NCBI RefSeq assembly: GCF_900156175.1
Contig: NZ_FTMV01000003.1
Coordinates: 310,001 to 374,000, forward strand
Direction: 5' to 3'
Length of the DNA: 64,000 bases
Origin: Janthinobacterium sp. TND4EL3
GTDB lineage: Bacteria; Pseudomonadota; Gammaproteobacteria; Burkholderiales; Burkholderiaceae_D
In this document: one piece after another, positions 12,728-22,350 of the stretch
Layout: every line of letters begins with the position of its first letter
Position numbering within the stretch: position 1 is the stretch's first letter
Position numbers and translations under genes: made by a program
Notes under the pieces: generated by a model
Told to the model about the DNA's origin: nothing
Databases searched by the model: none
What the model saw: the letters and a program-made list of their open reading frames with translations, nothing else

Positions 12728-13702
12728 ATGGACCGCATAACCGCCGCGCAAGTGTTTGTCGCCATTGCCGAACGTGGCAGCATGGTCGCCGCCAGCGAGG
12801 CGCTCGACATGTCGCGTGCCATGGTGACGCGTTACCTCGCCGAAATGGAGGCGTGGGCGGGGGCGCGTCTGCTGCATCGCACCACGCGCCGTCTGAGCCT
12901 GACGGATGCGGGCGACGCGACCCTCGCGCGCTGCCGGCAGATGCTGGAGGTGGCCGGCGCCATGGCCGTCGCATCGCCCGAGGGCATGGACACGCCGCAC
13001 GGCTTGCTGCGCATTACCTGTTCACAATCGCTGGCACAGGCCGCGCTGGCCGGCGCAGTGACCGCTTACCTGCGGCGCTACCCGCGCGCCGCCGTCGATC
13101 TGCAGATGGAGAACCGCGCCGTCAATCTGGTGGAGCAGCGCATCGACCTGGCGATCCGCATCACGAATGCGCTCGAGCCCAATCTGATCGCGCGCCAGCT
13201 GGCCAGTTGCGCCTCGGTGGTGTGCGCCGCACCATCGTATCTGGCGGCGCATGGTACGCCGCGCCGGGCGCAAGACCTGGCCCTGCACAACTGCCTGACG
13301 TACACGTATTTTGGCAAGAGCCTGTGGCAGTTCACTCATGATGGGGAAGCGCTCACTGTGCCCGTCAGCGGCCGTTTGTCGGCGAATGAATCGCTGGTCC
13401 TGCTGGTGGCCACGGTGGCGGGGGCGGGCATCGCCATGCAGCCCCGCTATTCGGCCGCGCCGCTGATCGCCAGCGGGCAGCTGGTGGAGCTGTTGCCCGG
13501 TTATCTGCCGCAGGACATGGGCATCTACGGCGTCTACACCTCGCGCCAGCATATGTCGCCGCTGCTGCGCACCATGCTCGACTTCCTGGTGGAGTGGTTT
13601 GCCGGCGATGCCGATTGGCTGGCAGCCATCGCCGCACCGGGGTTGCCGGGCAGACCAGTCGGGCGCAAGCGGCACGCCGGCAGGGCCGCCGATGTGTTGT
13701 AA
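12728..13702 (+). CDS. LysR-family transcriptional regulator
   Basis: The 324-residue protein has an N-terminal winged helix-turn-helix (1-60) with the family pattern (FVAIAERGSMVAASEAL...LLHRTTRRLSLTDAG). A periplasmic-binding-like effector domain runs from about 90 to 295, typical of the CrgA-like subgroup. The start at 12728 is preceded by GGAGA at 7 bases; a TTG two codons earlier is less likely. The divergent neighbour is the broken gene at 12321-12643, so its original target may have been lost. It separates gltA from sucA and need not regulate either. Confidence 0.9.
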   Translation: MDRITAAQVFVAIAERGSMVAASEALDMSRAMVTRYLAEMEAWAGARLLHRTTRRLSLTDAGDATLARCRQMLEVAGAMAVASPEGMDTPHGLLRITCSQSLAQAALAGAVTAYLRRYPRAAVDLQMENRAVNLVEQRIDLAIRITNALEPNLIARQLASCASVVCAAPSYLAAHGTPRRAQDLALHNCLTYTYFGKSLWQFTHDGEALTVPVSGRLSANESLVLLVATVAGAGIAMQPRYSAAPLIASGQLVELLPGYLPQDMGIYGVYTSRQHMSPLLRTMLDFLVEWFAGDADWLAAIAAPGLPGRPVGRKRHAGRAADVL

Positions 13703-13959
13703 GCATAACAGTGACAGGCTTGCAAGCCCGGGAAAATCAGCAACACAGCTTACATTTGCTTGCCAAATAAAATTCAACTAGCGGTTGTTGCGTTACAATA
13801 CCGCGTGCTATTCTAAATGACGGTATGCAGAATGCTGGTGCAATAAAAAAGCCCTTCCCCACAACTTGATGTGCAATCCGCTAACCGGTCAGGCCGTGTC
13901 GCGGAAGGTTAGATTAACCCGCTAATTCCTCGCGAAACGCGAAGAAAGGTGAGCAATAT

Positions 13960-16812
13960 ATGCAGCAATTAACGACCAACTCCTACCTGTTCGGTGGGAA
14001 TGCTCCGTACGTGGAAGACCTGTACGAGGCGTATCTGAACAACCCAGGCTCGGTACCCGATAACTGGCGCTCCTACTTCGACGCGATGCAGCACGTGCCT
14101 GCCGTCGATGGCACCAACAAGCCTGACGTGGCGCATGCCTCCGTCGTCGCCTCGTTCGCCGAGCGCGCAAAAGCAGGTCCGATCCGCACCGTGACCGCTT
14201 CCTTTGATGCAGAAATGGGCCGCAAGCGCGTCGCCGCGACGCAGCTGATCGCCGCTTACCGCTACCTGGGCACGCACTGGGCCAACCTGGATCCGCTGCA
14301 GCGCCAGGAACGTCCGATGATCCCGGAACTGGAACCGAGCTTCTACGGCTTCACCGACGCGGACATGGACACCGTGTTCAACATCAGCAACACCTATTTT
14401 GGCCCCGAGACCGCTACCCTGCGCGACCTGCTGAACTTCCTGCGCGATACCTACACGCGTTCGATCGGCGCCGAATTCATGTACATCTCCGACCCGGCCG
14501 AAAAGCGCTGGCTGCAAGAGAAACTGGAATCGATCCGTTCCACCCCGAATTTCACCCCAGAGAAAAAAATCCACATCCTCGACCGCCTGACCGCGGCTGA
14601 AGGCCTGGAACGCTATCTGCACACCCGCTACGTGGGTCAGAAGCGCTTCTCCCTGGAAGGCGGCGAAACGTTCATCGCCTCGATGGATGAGACCATCCAG
14701 CGCGCCGGCGAAAAAGGCGTGCAGGAGATCGTCATCGGCATGGCCCACCGCGGCCGTCTGAACGTGCTGGTGAACACCCTGGGCAAGGCGCCGCAGGAAC
14801 TGTTCGAAGAATTCGAAGGCAAGCATGGCGACGACCTGCCTGCCGGCGACGTGAAATACCATCAAGGCTTCTCGTCGGACATCTCCACCGCGGGCGGCCC
14901 GGTCCACCTGTCGCTGGCGTTCAACCCGTCGCACCTGGAAATCGTCAACCCCGTGGTTGAAGGTTCCGTCAAGGCCCGCATGGATCGCCGCGGCGACGTG
15001 CACGGCGCGCAAGTACTGCCTATCCTGGTGCACGGCGATGCCGCTTTCGCCGGCCAGGGCGTGGTCATGGAAACGCTGAATCTGGCGCAGACCCGCGGCT
15101 ACGGCACGGGCGGCACGGTGCATATCGTGATCAACAACCAGATCGGTTTCACCACCTCGGATCCGCGCGACTCGCGCTCGACCCTGTACTGCTCGGACGT
15201 CGTCAAGATGATCGAAGCACCGGTCCTGCACATCAATGCCGATGATCCGGAAGCCGTGGTGCTGGCGACGCAGATCGCGCTCGACTACCGCATGGAATTC
15301 AAGAAGGACATCGTCCTCGACATCATCTGCTACCGCAAGCTGGGCCACAACGAGCAGGATACGCCGGCACTGACGCAGCCGCTGATGTACAAGCGCATCG
15401 GCCAGCATCCAGGCACCCGCAAGCTGTATGCGGACAAGCTGGTTGCGCAAGGCGTGATCCCTGCCGATGGCGGCGACAAGATGGTAGCCGCCTTCCGCGA
15501 CGCCATGGACGCCGGCAAGCACACCGTTGATCCGGTCATCTCGAACTTCAAGAACAAGTACGCCGTCGACTGGCTGCCATTCCTGAACAAGAAATGGACC
15601 GACTCGGCCGATACGGCCGTGCCGATGACGGAACTGAAACGCCTGGCCGCGCGCATTACCACCGTGCCGGAACAGTTCAAGGTCCACTCGCTGGTCGAGA
15701 AGGTCCTGGGCGACCGCGCCACCATGGGCCGCGGCGAAATGAACCTGGACTGGGGCATGGGCGAACACCTGGCCTACGCTTCGCTGGTATCGTCTGGCTA
15801 CGCCATCCGCCTGACGGGCCAGGATGCGGGCCGCGGCACCTTCGTGCACCGCCACGCCGTGCTGCATGACCAGAACCGCGAGCGTTGGGATGCCGGTACC
15901 TACATTCCGCTGCAAAACGTGTCGGAAAACCAGGCGCCGTTCACCGTCATCGACTCGGTGCTGTCCGAAGAAGCCGTACTGGCATTCGAATACGGCTACT
16001 CGACCGCTGAACCGAACACGCTGACGATCTGGGAAGCCCAGTTCGGCGACTTCGCCAACGGCGCGCAAGTGGTGATCGACCAGTTCATCAGCTCCGGTGA
16101 AGTGAAGTGGGGCCGCGCTTCGGGCCTGGTCATGATGCTGCCGCACGGTTACGAAGGCCAGGGTCCTGAGCACTCGTCCGCGCGTCCAGAGCGTTTCCTG
16201 CAGCTGTGCGCAGACAACAACATGCAAGTGGTGCAGCCGACGACGGCTTCGCAGATCTTCCATTTGCTGCGCCGCCAGATGGTGCGCCAGTTCCGCAAGC
16301 CGCTGGTCATCCTGACGCCGAAGTCGCTGCTGCGCAACAAGGACGCCGGTTCGCCGCTGACCGACCTGGCCAAGGGCGGTTTCCAGACCGTTATCGGCGA
16401 AGTCGACGACAAAATCGACGCCAAGAAAGTCAAGCGCGTGGTCGCCTGCTCGGGCAAGGTCTACTACGACCTGGTCAACGCACGCAAGACCCGCGGCCAG
16501 ACCGACACGGCCATCGTGCGCCTGGAACAGCTGTATCCGTTCCCGCACAAGTCGTTTGCTGCTGAACTGAAGAAGTTCCCGAACCTGGTCGAAGTCGTCT
16601 GGGCACAGGACGAGCCGCAAAACCAGGGCGCCTGGTTCCAGATCCAGCACAACATCTTCGAAGGCCTGGAATCGGGTCAGCGTCTGGCCTACGCCGGCCG
16701 TCCTGCTTCGGCGTCGCCTGCTGTCGGTTACTATGACAAGCACTACGCTCAGCAAAAAGACTTGCTGGAAACGGCATTCTCGAAGCTGAAAGGTTTTATC
16801 CTGACCAAGTAA
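13960..16812 (+). CDS. sucA: 2-oxoglutarate dehydrogenase E1 component
   Basis: This thiamine-diphosphate enzyme decarboxylates 2-oxoglutarate and passes the succinyl group to the E2 lipoyl arm. The 950-residue length is standard for the E1o homodimer type. The N-terminal E2-binding stretch (SYLFGGNAPYVEDLYEAYL) is intact. GMAHRGRLNVLVNTLGK near 263 and the thiamine-binding GD-(n)-N region near 356-393 are present. The second domain carries EFGYS-like FEYGYST near 678. GAAAGGTGAG precedes the ATG. It is the first gene of sucA-sucB-pspC-lpdA, 112 bases before sucB. Confidence 0.97.
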   Translation: MQQLTTNSYLFGGNAPYVEDLYEAYLNNPGSVPDNWRSYFDAMQHVPAVDGTNKPDVAHASVVASFAERAKAGPIRTVTASFDAEMGRKRVAATQLIAAYRYLGTHWANLDPLQRQERPMIPELEPSFYGFTDADMDTVFNISNTYFGPETATLRDLLNFLRDTYTRSIGAEFMYISDPAEKRWLQEKLESIRSTPNFTPEKKIHILDRLTAAEGLERYLHTRYVGQKRFSLEGGETFIASMDETIQRAGEKGVQEIVIGMAHRGRLNVLVNTLGKAPQELFEEFEGKHGDDLPAGDVKYHQGFSSDISTAGGPVHLSLAFNPSHLEIVNPVVEGSVKARMDRRGDVHGAQVLPILVHGDAAFAGQGVVMETLNLAQTRGYGTGGTVHIVINNQIGFTTSDPRDSRSTLYCSDVVKMIEAPVLHINADDPEAVVLATQIALDYRMEFKKDIVLDIICYRKLGHNEQDTPALTQPLMYKRIGQHPGTRKLYADKLVAQGVIPADGGDKMVAAFRDAMDAGKHTVDPVISNFKNKYAVDWLPFLNKKWTDSADTAVPMTELKRLAARITTVPEQFKVHSLVEKVLGDRATMGRGEMNLDWGMGEHLAYASLVSSGYAIRLTGQDAGRGTFVHRHAVLHDQNRERWDAGTYIPLQNVSENQAPFTVIDSVLSEEAVLAFEYGYSTAEPNTLTIWEAQFGDFANGAQVVIDQFISSGEVKWGRASGLVMMLPHGYEGQGPEHSSARPERFLQLCADNNMQVVQPTTASQIFHLLRRQMVRQFRKPLVILTPKSLLRNKDAGSPLTDLAKGGFQTVIGEVDDKIDAKKVKRVVACSGKVYYDLVNARKTRGQTDTAIVRLEQLYPFPHKSFAAELKKFPNLVEVVWAQDEPQNQGAWFQIQHNIFEGLESGQRLAYAGRPASASPAVGYYDKHYAQQKDLLETAFSKLKGFILTK

Positions 16813-16924
16813 GGATACCGGGCGCGATGCGATGCGCATTGCGCCTGATCAACTAGATGATGACGGAGCGCCGTCCTTGCTACGCAGGGGCGGCGCCGCA
16901 ATAACAAAATAAACGGAGTTTTAC

Positions 16925-18166
16925 ATGGCACAAATCGAAGTCAAAGTTCCCCAGTTGTCGGAATCGGTTGCGGAAGCGACCCTGCTGGCATGGCACAAGA
17001 AAGTCGGCGAAGCAGTCGCGCGCGACGAAAACATGATCGACATCGAAACCGATAAAGTAGTGCTGGAACTGCCGGCGCCGGCCGCTGGCGTGATCGTGCA
17101 GATCATCAAGGATAACGGCGCCACTGTCGTTGCCGGCGAAGTCATCGCCATCATCGACACCGACGGCTCGGCCAAGGTCAGCCCGATGGAAGTGTCCGCC
17201 GTGCCTGCGCCAGCCCTGGCTGCCGCCGCACAAGAATCGGCACCAGCAGTCAACAAGAGCGATGTCGCCATGCCTGCCGCCGCCAAGATCCTGTCCGAAA
17301 AAGGCCTGTCCGCTGGCGACGTCGCCGGTTCGGGCAAAGATGGCCGCGTGACCAAGGGCGACGCCCTGGCCGCTTCCGCCAAGCCAGCCGTTGCGCCACT
17401 GGCGCCAGCCGCTGCCAAGCCAGCGCTGCAGCAAGTTGCCACGCCGTCGGCCGCCAGCCTGGGCGACCGCCCTGAAGAGCGGGTGCCGATGAGCCGCCTG
17501 CGTGCACGTATCGCCGAGCGCCTGCTGCAATCGCAATCGACGAACGCCATCCTGACCACGTTCAACGAAGTGAACATGCAGCCGGTCATCGACCTGCGCA
17601 ACAAGTACAAGGACAAGTTCGAGAAAGAGCACGGCGTCAAGCTGGGCTTCATGTCCTTCTTCGTCAAGGCTGCCGTCGCCGCCCTGAAAAAGTACCCGAT
17701 CATCAATGCCTCCGTTGACGGCAATGACATCGTCTACCACGGCTACTTCGACATCGGTATCGCTGTCGGTTCGCCGCGCGGCCTGGTCGTGCCTATCATC
17801 CGCAACGCGGACCAGCTGTCGATCGCCGACATCGAGAAAAAAATCGGTGAATTCGGCGCGAAAGCCAAGGAAGGCAAGCTGACCCTGGACGACCTGACGG
17901 GTGGCACGTTCTCGATCTCGAATGGCGGCACCTTCGGCTCCATGCTGTCGACCCCGATCATCAACCCGCCGCAATCGGCCATCCTGGGCGTGCATGCGAC
18001 CAAGGACCGCGCCGTTGTCGAAAACGGCCAGATCGTGGTGCGTCCGATGAACTACCTGGCCATGTCCTACGACCACCGCATCATCGACGGCCGCGAAGCC
18101 GTCCTGGGCCTGGTGGCGATGAAAGAAGCGCTGGAAGATCCTGCACGCCTGCTGCTGGACCTGTAA
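16925..18166 (+). CDS. sucB: 2-oxoglutarate dehydrogenase E2 component (dihydrolipoyl succinyltransferase)
   Basis: This core subunit moves the succinyl group from lipoate to CoA. The domain order in 413 residues is a single lipoyl domain (1-77, lipoylated lysine in ETDKVVLE), an Ala/Pro/Lys linker, and an E1/E3-binding domain (about 115-150). After a second linker comes the catalytic domain (about 185-413) with [12 protein letters not shown], which carries the catalytic His and Asp. The start has a good upstream GGAG. It follows sucA and precedes the PspC-like gene and lpdA, so three complex subunits are co-expressed. Confidence 0.97.
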   Translation: MAQIEVKVPQLSESVAEATLLAWHKKVGEAVARDENMIDIETDKVVLELPAPAAGVIVQIIKDNGATVVAGEVIAIIDTDGSAKVSPMEVSAVPAPALAAAAQESAPAVNKSDVAMPAAAKILSEKGLSAGDVAGSGKDGRVTKGDALAASAKPAVAPLAPAAAKPALQQVATPSAASLGDRPEERVPMSRLRARIAERLLQSQSTNAILTTFNEVNMQPVIDLRNKYKDKFEKEHGVKLGFMSFFVKAAVAALKKYPIINASVDGNDIVYHGYFDIGIAVGSPRGLVVPIIRNADQLSIADIEKKIGEFGAKAKEGKLTLDDLTGGTFSISNGGTFGSMLSTPIINPPQSAILGVHATKDRAVVENGQIVVRPMNYLAMSYDHRIIDGREAVLGLVAMKEALEDPARLLLDL

Positions 18167-18260
18167 GCACTGTAGTCCCCCGGCTTGGCCGCCGGGGCAA
18201 TGTAGCTGATACCCCTTGCCAGAAGACGCAGCTGGCTGATCTCAATGAAAGAGGATTCCC

Positions 18261-18644
18261 ATGAACGTCTCTGAAGAAATCAAGCGTCTGCACGAGTTGC
18301 ACCTGGCGGGCGCCCTGAGCGACGCGGAATTCGCGCAAGCGAAAGCCAAGCTCTTGAGCAATATCAACCTGGACAAGCCGGACAGCACGTCCGGCGCCGC
18401 TGCCGGCTCCGGCCCGGCAAACGACCTGGTGCAGGAATTCAACCGCCTGCGCCGCTCGCGCACCGACCGCTGGCTCGGCGGCGTCTGCGGCGGCCTGGGA
18501 CGCGCTTCCGGCATGGAAGCGTGGATCTGGCGCCTTGTCTTCGTCCTGTTTACATTGACCTTCGGCTTTGGCGTGGTGATTTACCTTCTATTGTGGATTT
18601 TCGTACCAGACGAAGAGATTGGAACAACAAAACATGAGTACTAA
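18261..18644 (+). CDS. SHOCT-like plus PspC-domain membrane protein
   Basis: The 127-residue protein begins with a SHOCT-like helical hairpin (EIKRLHELHLAGALSDAEFAQ, about 5-32). A Gly/Ala/Ser linker follows, then a PspC domain (about 60-118) with the motif RWLGGVCGGLG and a hydrophobic segment ending LLLWIFVPDE. PspC proteins act at the inner membrane in envelope stress responses; a role here is unknown. AAAGAGGATT lies ahead of the ATG. Its last 11 bases overlap the start of lpdA, so the two are probably translationally coupled. Its presence inside a 2-oxoglutarate dehydrogenase operon is unusual. Confidence 0.85.
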   Translation: MNVSEEIKRLHELHLAGALSDAEFAQAKAKLLSNINLDKPDSTSGAAAGSGPANDLVQEFNRLRRSRTDRWLGGVCGGLGRASGMEAWIWRLVFVLFTLTFGFGVVIYLLLWIFVPDEEIGTTKHEY

Positions 18645-20064
18645 ACAATTTGACGTAGTTGTCATCGGCGCGGGCCCTGGCGGCTACATCGCCGCCATCC
18701 GCGCAGCGCAGCTGGGCTTTTCCGTCGCCTGCGTCGACGAGTGGTCGAACGCCAAGGGCGGCGCCGCGCCTGGCGGTACCTGCACCAACGTCGGCTGCAT
18801 CCCGTCGAAAGCGCTGCTGCAATCGTCCGAGCATTTCGAACACGCGGGCCACAGCTTCGCCGAGCACGGCATCGACGTCGCCGGCCTGAAGCTGAACCTG
18901 GGTCAGATGCTCAAGCGCAAGGACACCGTCGTCAAGCAAAACAACGACGGCATCCTGTACCTGTTCAAGAAGAACAAGATCGCCTTCTTCCACGGCCGCG
19001 CCGCTTTCGCTGCCGCCGCCGCTGGCGCGTATGAAATCAGCGTGACGGGCGAAGCCAACGAAACCTTGTCGGCCAAGCACGTGGTCATCGCCACGGGTTC
19101 GAATGCGCGCGAACTGCCGGGCGCACCATTCGACGAGAAACTGATCCTGTCGAACACGGGCGCACTGGCCATCGACGCCGTACCCGCCAAGCTGGGCGTC
19201 ATCGGCGCCGGCGTGATCGGCCTGGAAATGGGCAGCGTCTGGCGCCGCCTGGGTTCCGACGTCACCGTGCTCGAAGGCCTGCCGGTCTTCCTGGGCGCCG
19301 TTGACGAGCAGATCGCCAAGGAAGCGTCAAAGTTGTTCACCAAGCAAGGCTTGAAGATCAACCTCGGTTGCAAGATCGGTGCGATCACGCCAGGCAAGAA
19401 AGACGTCACCGTGGAATTCGTGGACGCCAAGGGCGAAGCGCAAAAAGCCGTGTTCGACAAGCTGATCATCTCGATCGGCCGCACGCCGAACACGAACGGC
19501 CTGGGCGCTGACAAAGTCGGCCTGCAGCTGGACGAGCGCGGCTTCATCGCCGTCGACGGCGACTGCAAGACCAACCTGCCGAACGTCTGGGCAGTGGGCG
19601 ACGTCGTGCGCGGCCCGATGCTGGCGCACAAGGCCGAAGAAGAAGGCGTTGCCGTGGCCGAGCGTATCGCCGGCCAGCATGGCCACACCAACTTCAACAC
19701 GATTCCTTGGGTGATCTACACCTCGCCGGAAATCGCGTGGGTCGGCAAGACCGAGCAAACCCTGAAGGCGGAAGGCATCGCCTACAAGGCCGGCACCTTC
19801 CCGTTCATGGCCAACGGCCGTGCGCGCGCGCTGGGCGACACCTCGGGCATGGTGAAATTCCTGGCCGATGCGACGACCGATGAAATCCTCGGCGTGCACA
19901 TCGTCGGCCCGATGGCGTCCGAACTGATTTCCGAAGCCGTCGTGGCGATGGAATTCAAGGCTTCGGCCGAAGACATCGCGCGCATCTGTCACGCCCATCC
20001 ATCCCTGTCGGAAGCGACCAAGGAAGCGGCACTGGCTGTTGACAAGCGTACGTTGAACTTTTAA
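18634..20064 (+). CDS. lpdA: Dihydrolipoyl dehydrogenase (E3)
   Basis: This FAD enzyme reoxidises the E2-bound dihydrolipoamide with NAD+. The start at ATG 18634 gives 476 residues, the usual size. The FAD loop GAGPGGYIAAIRAA lies near 11-24, the redox disulfide is in GGTCTNVGCIPSKALL, the NAD-binding GAGVIGLEMG is near 190, and the C-terminal catalytic HAHPSLSEA is present. It overlaps the preceding PspC gene by 11 bases. It completes the sucA-sucB-lpdA set and could also serve pyruvate dehydrogenase. Confidence 0.97.
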   Translation: MSTKQFDVVVIGAGPGGYIAAIRAAQLGFSVACVDEWSNAKGGAAPGGTCTNVGCIPSKALLQSSEHFEHAGHSFAEHGIDVAGLKLNLGQMLKRKDTVVKQNNDGILYLFKKNKIAFFHGRAAFAAAAAGAYEISVTGEANETLSAKHVVIATGSNARELPGAPFDEKLILSNTGALAIDAVPAKLGVIGAGVIGLEMGSVWRRLGSDVTVLEGLPVFLGAVDEQIAKEASKLFTKQGLKINLGCKIGAITPGKKDVTVEFVDAKGEAQKAVFDKLIISIGRTPNTNGLGADKVGLQLDERGFIAVDGDCKTNLPNVWAVGDVVRGPMLAHKAEEEGVAVAERIAGQHGHTNFNTIPWVIYTSPEIAWVGKTEQTLKAEGIAYKAGTFPFMANGRARALGDTSGMVKFLADATTDEILGVHIVGPMASELISEAVVAMEFKASAEDIARICHAHPSLSEATKEAALAVDKRTLNF

Positions 20065-20081
20065 TTGTAGTTAGTCCAGCA

Positions 20082-20113
20082 GGGGCGCTCGCGGATTTTT
20101 TCCGCCGGCGCCC
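20082..20113 (+). terminator. Hairpin after lpdA, weak terminator candidate
   Basis: GGGGCGCTCGCGG and CCGCCGGCGCCC can pair with two mismatches around a loop rich in T. No T-run follows the stem (it ends CTTGTG), so termination would be partial. The next gene, zapE, starts 22 bases later. Confidence 0.35.
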
Positions 20114-20134
20114 TTGTGCGTTAAAGCGAATCCC

Positions 20135-21232
20135 ATGAACGTAGAAGAGTTTTACCAGCACGCGTTGCAGAAGCGTGATTTCAAGGCCGATGCCGCCCAG
20201 CGGCGCGCGGTCGACCGCCTGCAGCTGTGCTATGACGAGTGGGTGGCCTACAAGGGCCAGCGTTCGAGCACCTTCAAGCGCCTGATCAACCGTCCTGCCG
20301 TGCCCAAGGGCGTGTACATGTGGGGCGGGGTAGGGCGCGGCAAATCGTTCCTGATGGACAGCTTTTATTCGGTCGTGCCCCTGGTGCGCAAGACGCGCCT
20401 GCACTTCCACGAATTCATGCGCGGCGTGCACCAGCAGCTCGATGAATTGAAGGGCGTGGCCGACCCGCTCGATGAAGTCGCCAAGCGCATCGCCAAGAAA
20501 TACCGCTTGATCTGTTTCGATGAATTCCACGTCTCGGACATCGCCGATGCGATGATCCTGTATAACCTGCTGTCGGCCCTGTTCGACAACGGCGTGTCCT
20601 TCATCATGACCTCGAATTACGACCCCGACCTGCTGTATCCGGACGGCCTGCACCGCGACCGCATGTTGCCGACCATCGCGCTGCTCAAGGCCAAGCTCGA
20701 CGTGATGAACGTCGACGCCGGCGTCGATTACCGCGGCCGCGCGCTGGAACAGGTGGAAAGCTACTATACGCCGCTTGGCGCCGCCACCGACAAGGCCTTG
20801 CGCGACGCCTACACGCGCATTGCCGAGACGGCCGACGAAGATGCGCGCATCCGCATCGAGAGCCGCGAAATCCACTGCCTGCGCCGCGCCGGCGGCATCA
20901 TCTGGTTCGATTTCGCCACCCTGTGCGGTGGCCCGCGCTCGCAAAATGATTACCTGGAAATCGCCAGCCGCTTCCATACGGTGATATTGTCCGGCATACC
21001 GGCCATGTCGGCGGCACAGTCGTCCGAGGCGCGCCGTTTTACGTGGCTGATCGACGTGTTTTATGATCAAAAGGTCAAGCTGATCATGTCGGCCGAAGTG
21101 GCGCCCGAGCAGCTGTACACGAACGGCACGCTGGCCAACGAGTTTCACCGTACCGTTTCGCGTATCATCGAGATGCAATCGCGCGAATACATGGAAAAAG
21201 AACAGCGCGGCGCGGCCGACGCGATCGTTTGA
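20135..21232 (+). CDS. zapE: Cell division protein ZapE (AFG1-family ATPase)
   Basis: The 365-residue P-loop ATPase of the AFG1/ZapE family associates with the Z-ring in E. coli. The Walker A segment is WGGVGRGKS (about 67-75) and the Walker B is ICFDEFHVSDIADAM (about 127-141). The N-terminal helical region (EEFYQHAL) and C-terminal EFHRTVSRI are family-typical. The start at 20135 is preferred over the upstream in-frame start at 20114 because it gives the conserved N-terminus. It is 70 bases after lpdA, a position often seen in Burkholderiales. Confidence 0.93.
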   Translation: MNVEEFYQHALQKRDFKADAAQRRAVDRLQLCYDEWVAYKGQRSSTFKRLINRPAVPKGVYMWGGVGRGKSFLMDSFYSVVPLVRKTRLHFHEFMRGVHQQLDELKGVADPLDEVAKRIAKKYRLICFDEFHVSDIADAMILYNLLSALFDNGVSFIMTSNYDPDLLYPDGLHRDRMLPTIALLKAKLDVMNVDAGVDYRGRALEQVESYYTPLGAATDKALRDAYTRIAETADEDARIRIESREIHCLRRAGGIIWFDFATLCGGPRSQNDYLEIASRFHTVILSGIPAMSAAQSSEARRFTWLIDVFYDQKVKLIMSAEVAPEQLYTNGTLANEFHRTVSRIIEMQSREYMEKEQRGAADAIV

Positions 21233-21251
21233 GGCGGGAAGAATGAAAATA

Positions 21252-21956
21252 ATGGCAAAAAAACTATACCAGCTGGCAACGGGTGTTGCCCTGGCCCTGG
21301 CCTTGTCCGCCTGCGCCCATCAGGGCAGCGCGGCGTTGGATGAGGTCGGCGTGCCGCAAGTGCCCGCCACCTTGTCGGTGGAAGAAGCGGACGCCAAGCT
21401 CAAGCAGGTTGCCAGCGAGCGCGAGGCAGCGGAAAACGAGTTCGCCGCGCGCGAACTGGAGTGCTACGGCAAGTTCTTCGTGAACAGCTGCCTGGACAAG
21501 GCCAAGGAAAAGCGCCGCCAGATCCTCGTGCGCCTGCGCGCCGTCGAGGCCGAAGCGAATCACTTCAAGCGCGCCGAGTCCGTGCGCCTGCGCGATATCG
21601 ACCTGGCCCGGACGCAGGAAGATGCGCGCCTGGATGCCGAGCAGCGGGCGGCGGCCCTGCCCAAGCCCGTGAAAGTGGTCACGCCCGAGCCGGCGCCGCC
21701 CAAGCCGGAAGGCAAGAGCGTGGCCGAGCGCGAGGCCGAACATGCGGCCAAAGTAAAAAAACTGGCTGCCGAAGAAGCGGCCGAGGCGCCGCGCCGGGCG
21801 GCCCGCGAGGCGGCGTTTGCCCGCAAGCAGGCCGATGCCGTGGCGCGCCAGAAACGCGTGGCCCGGCGGCTGGCCGAACGCCAGGCCGAGGCTGACGCCA
21901 AGGCGGCCAAGGCGGCGGCCAGTGCCGCGGCTGTCGCCGTCCCGCCTGCCAAATAA
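21252..21956 (+). CDS. Putative lipoprotein with long charged coiled-coil region
   Basis: The start at 21252 (MAKKLYQL...) gives 234 residues; an ATG three codons upstream (21243) is possible. The signal peptide ends in a lipobox LSAC, so the protein should be lipid-anchored at Cys20. The mature part begins with a conserved-looking helical segment (about 40-110) containing two cysteines (ELECYGKFF, NSCLDKAKEK). It continues as Ala/Glu/Lys/Arg-rich coiled coil to the end. No known enzymatic motif is visible. It follows zapE by 19 bases and may be co-transcribed. I do not recognise the family. Confidence 0.75.
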   Translation: MAKKLYQLATGVALALALSACAHQGSAALDEVGVPQVPATLSVEEADAKLKQVASEREAAENEFAARELECYGKFFVNSCLDKAKEKRRQILVRLRAVEAEANHFKRAESVRLRDIDLARTQEDARLDAEQRAAALPKPVKVVTPEPAPPKPEGKSVAEREAEHAAKVKKLAAEEAAEAPRRAAREAAFARKQADAVARQKRVARRLAERQAEADAKAAKAAASAAAVAVPPAK

Positions 21957-22101
21957 GTCGCGCCGCCGCCGGGCGCGCCGGAAATGGCGTGCCCTATCCC
22001 GCGCGGCAGGTTAAACTATGCACTCGCCGGTGATCCGGCGCAGATGGCTGCGCGCGCATCTTGCGCGCGCCTGTTGATCAACACTGCCTGGAACGCAACA
22101 C

Positions 22102-22302
22102 ATGAGCGATGTACAGCATATAGAACGGCGCCTGATTGAACTTGACGTGGAACACCGTGACCTCGATGCCGTGATCGAGTTGCTGACGCTTGATGGTCAC
22201 TATGACGAGCTGCAACTGCGCCGCTTGAAAAAGCGCAAGCTGCAGCTGAAGGACCACATCACGCTGCTTAAAATGCAACTTGTGCCCGATGTTCCAGCCT
22301 GA
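22102..22302 (+). CDS. YdcH-family protein (DUF465)
   Basis: This 66-residue, entirely helical, highly charged small protein has the pattern of DUF465/YdcH (ERRLIELDVEHRDLD at the start, LRRLKKRKLQLKDHI near the end). These proteins are common in proteobacteria and their function is unknown. The ATG at 22102 is the only sensible start. It sits between the lipoprotein and the helicase. A GC-rich hairpin (GGCTGCGCGCGC...GCGCGCGCC, about 22047-22072) lies just upstream. Confidence 0.85.
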   Translation: MSDVQHIERRLIELDVEHRDLDAVIELLTLDGHYDELQLRRLKKRKLQLKDHITLLKMQLVPDVPA

Positions 22303-22350
22303 GGGCGCCAGTAGCGCTCAGCCCGGCCCAGCCATAACCTTAAGTATATT

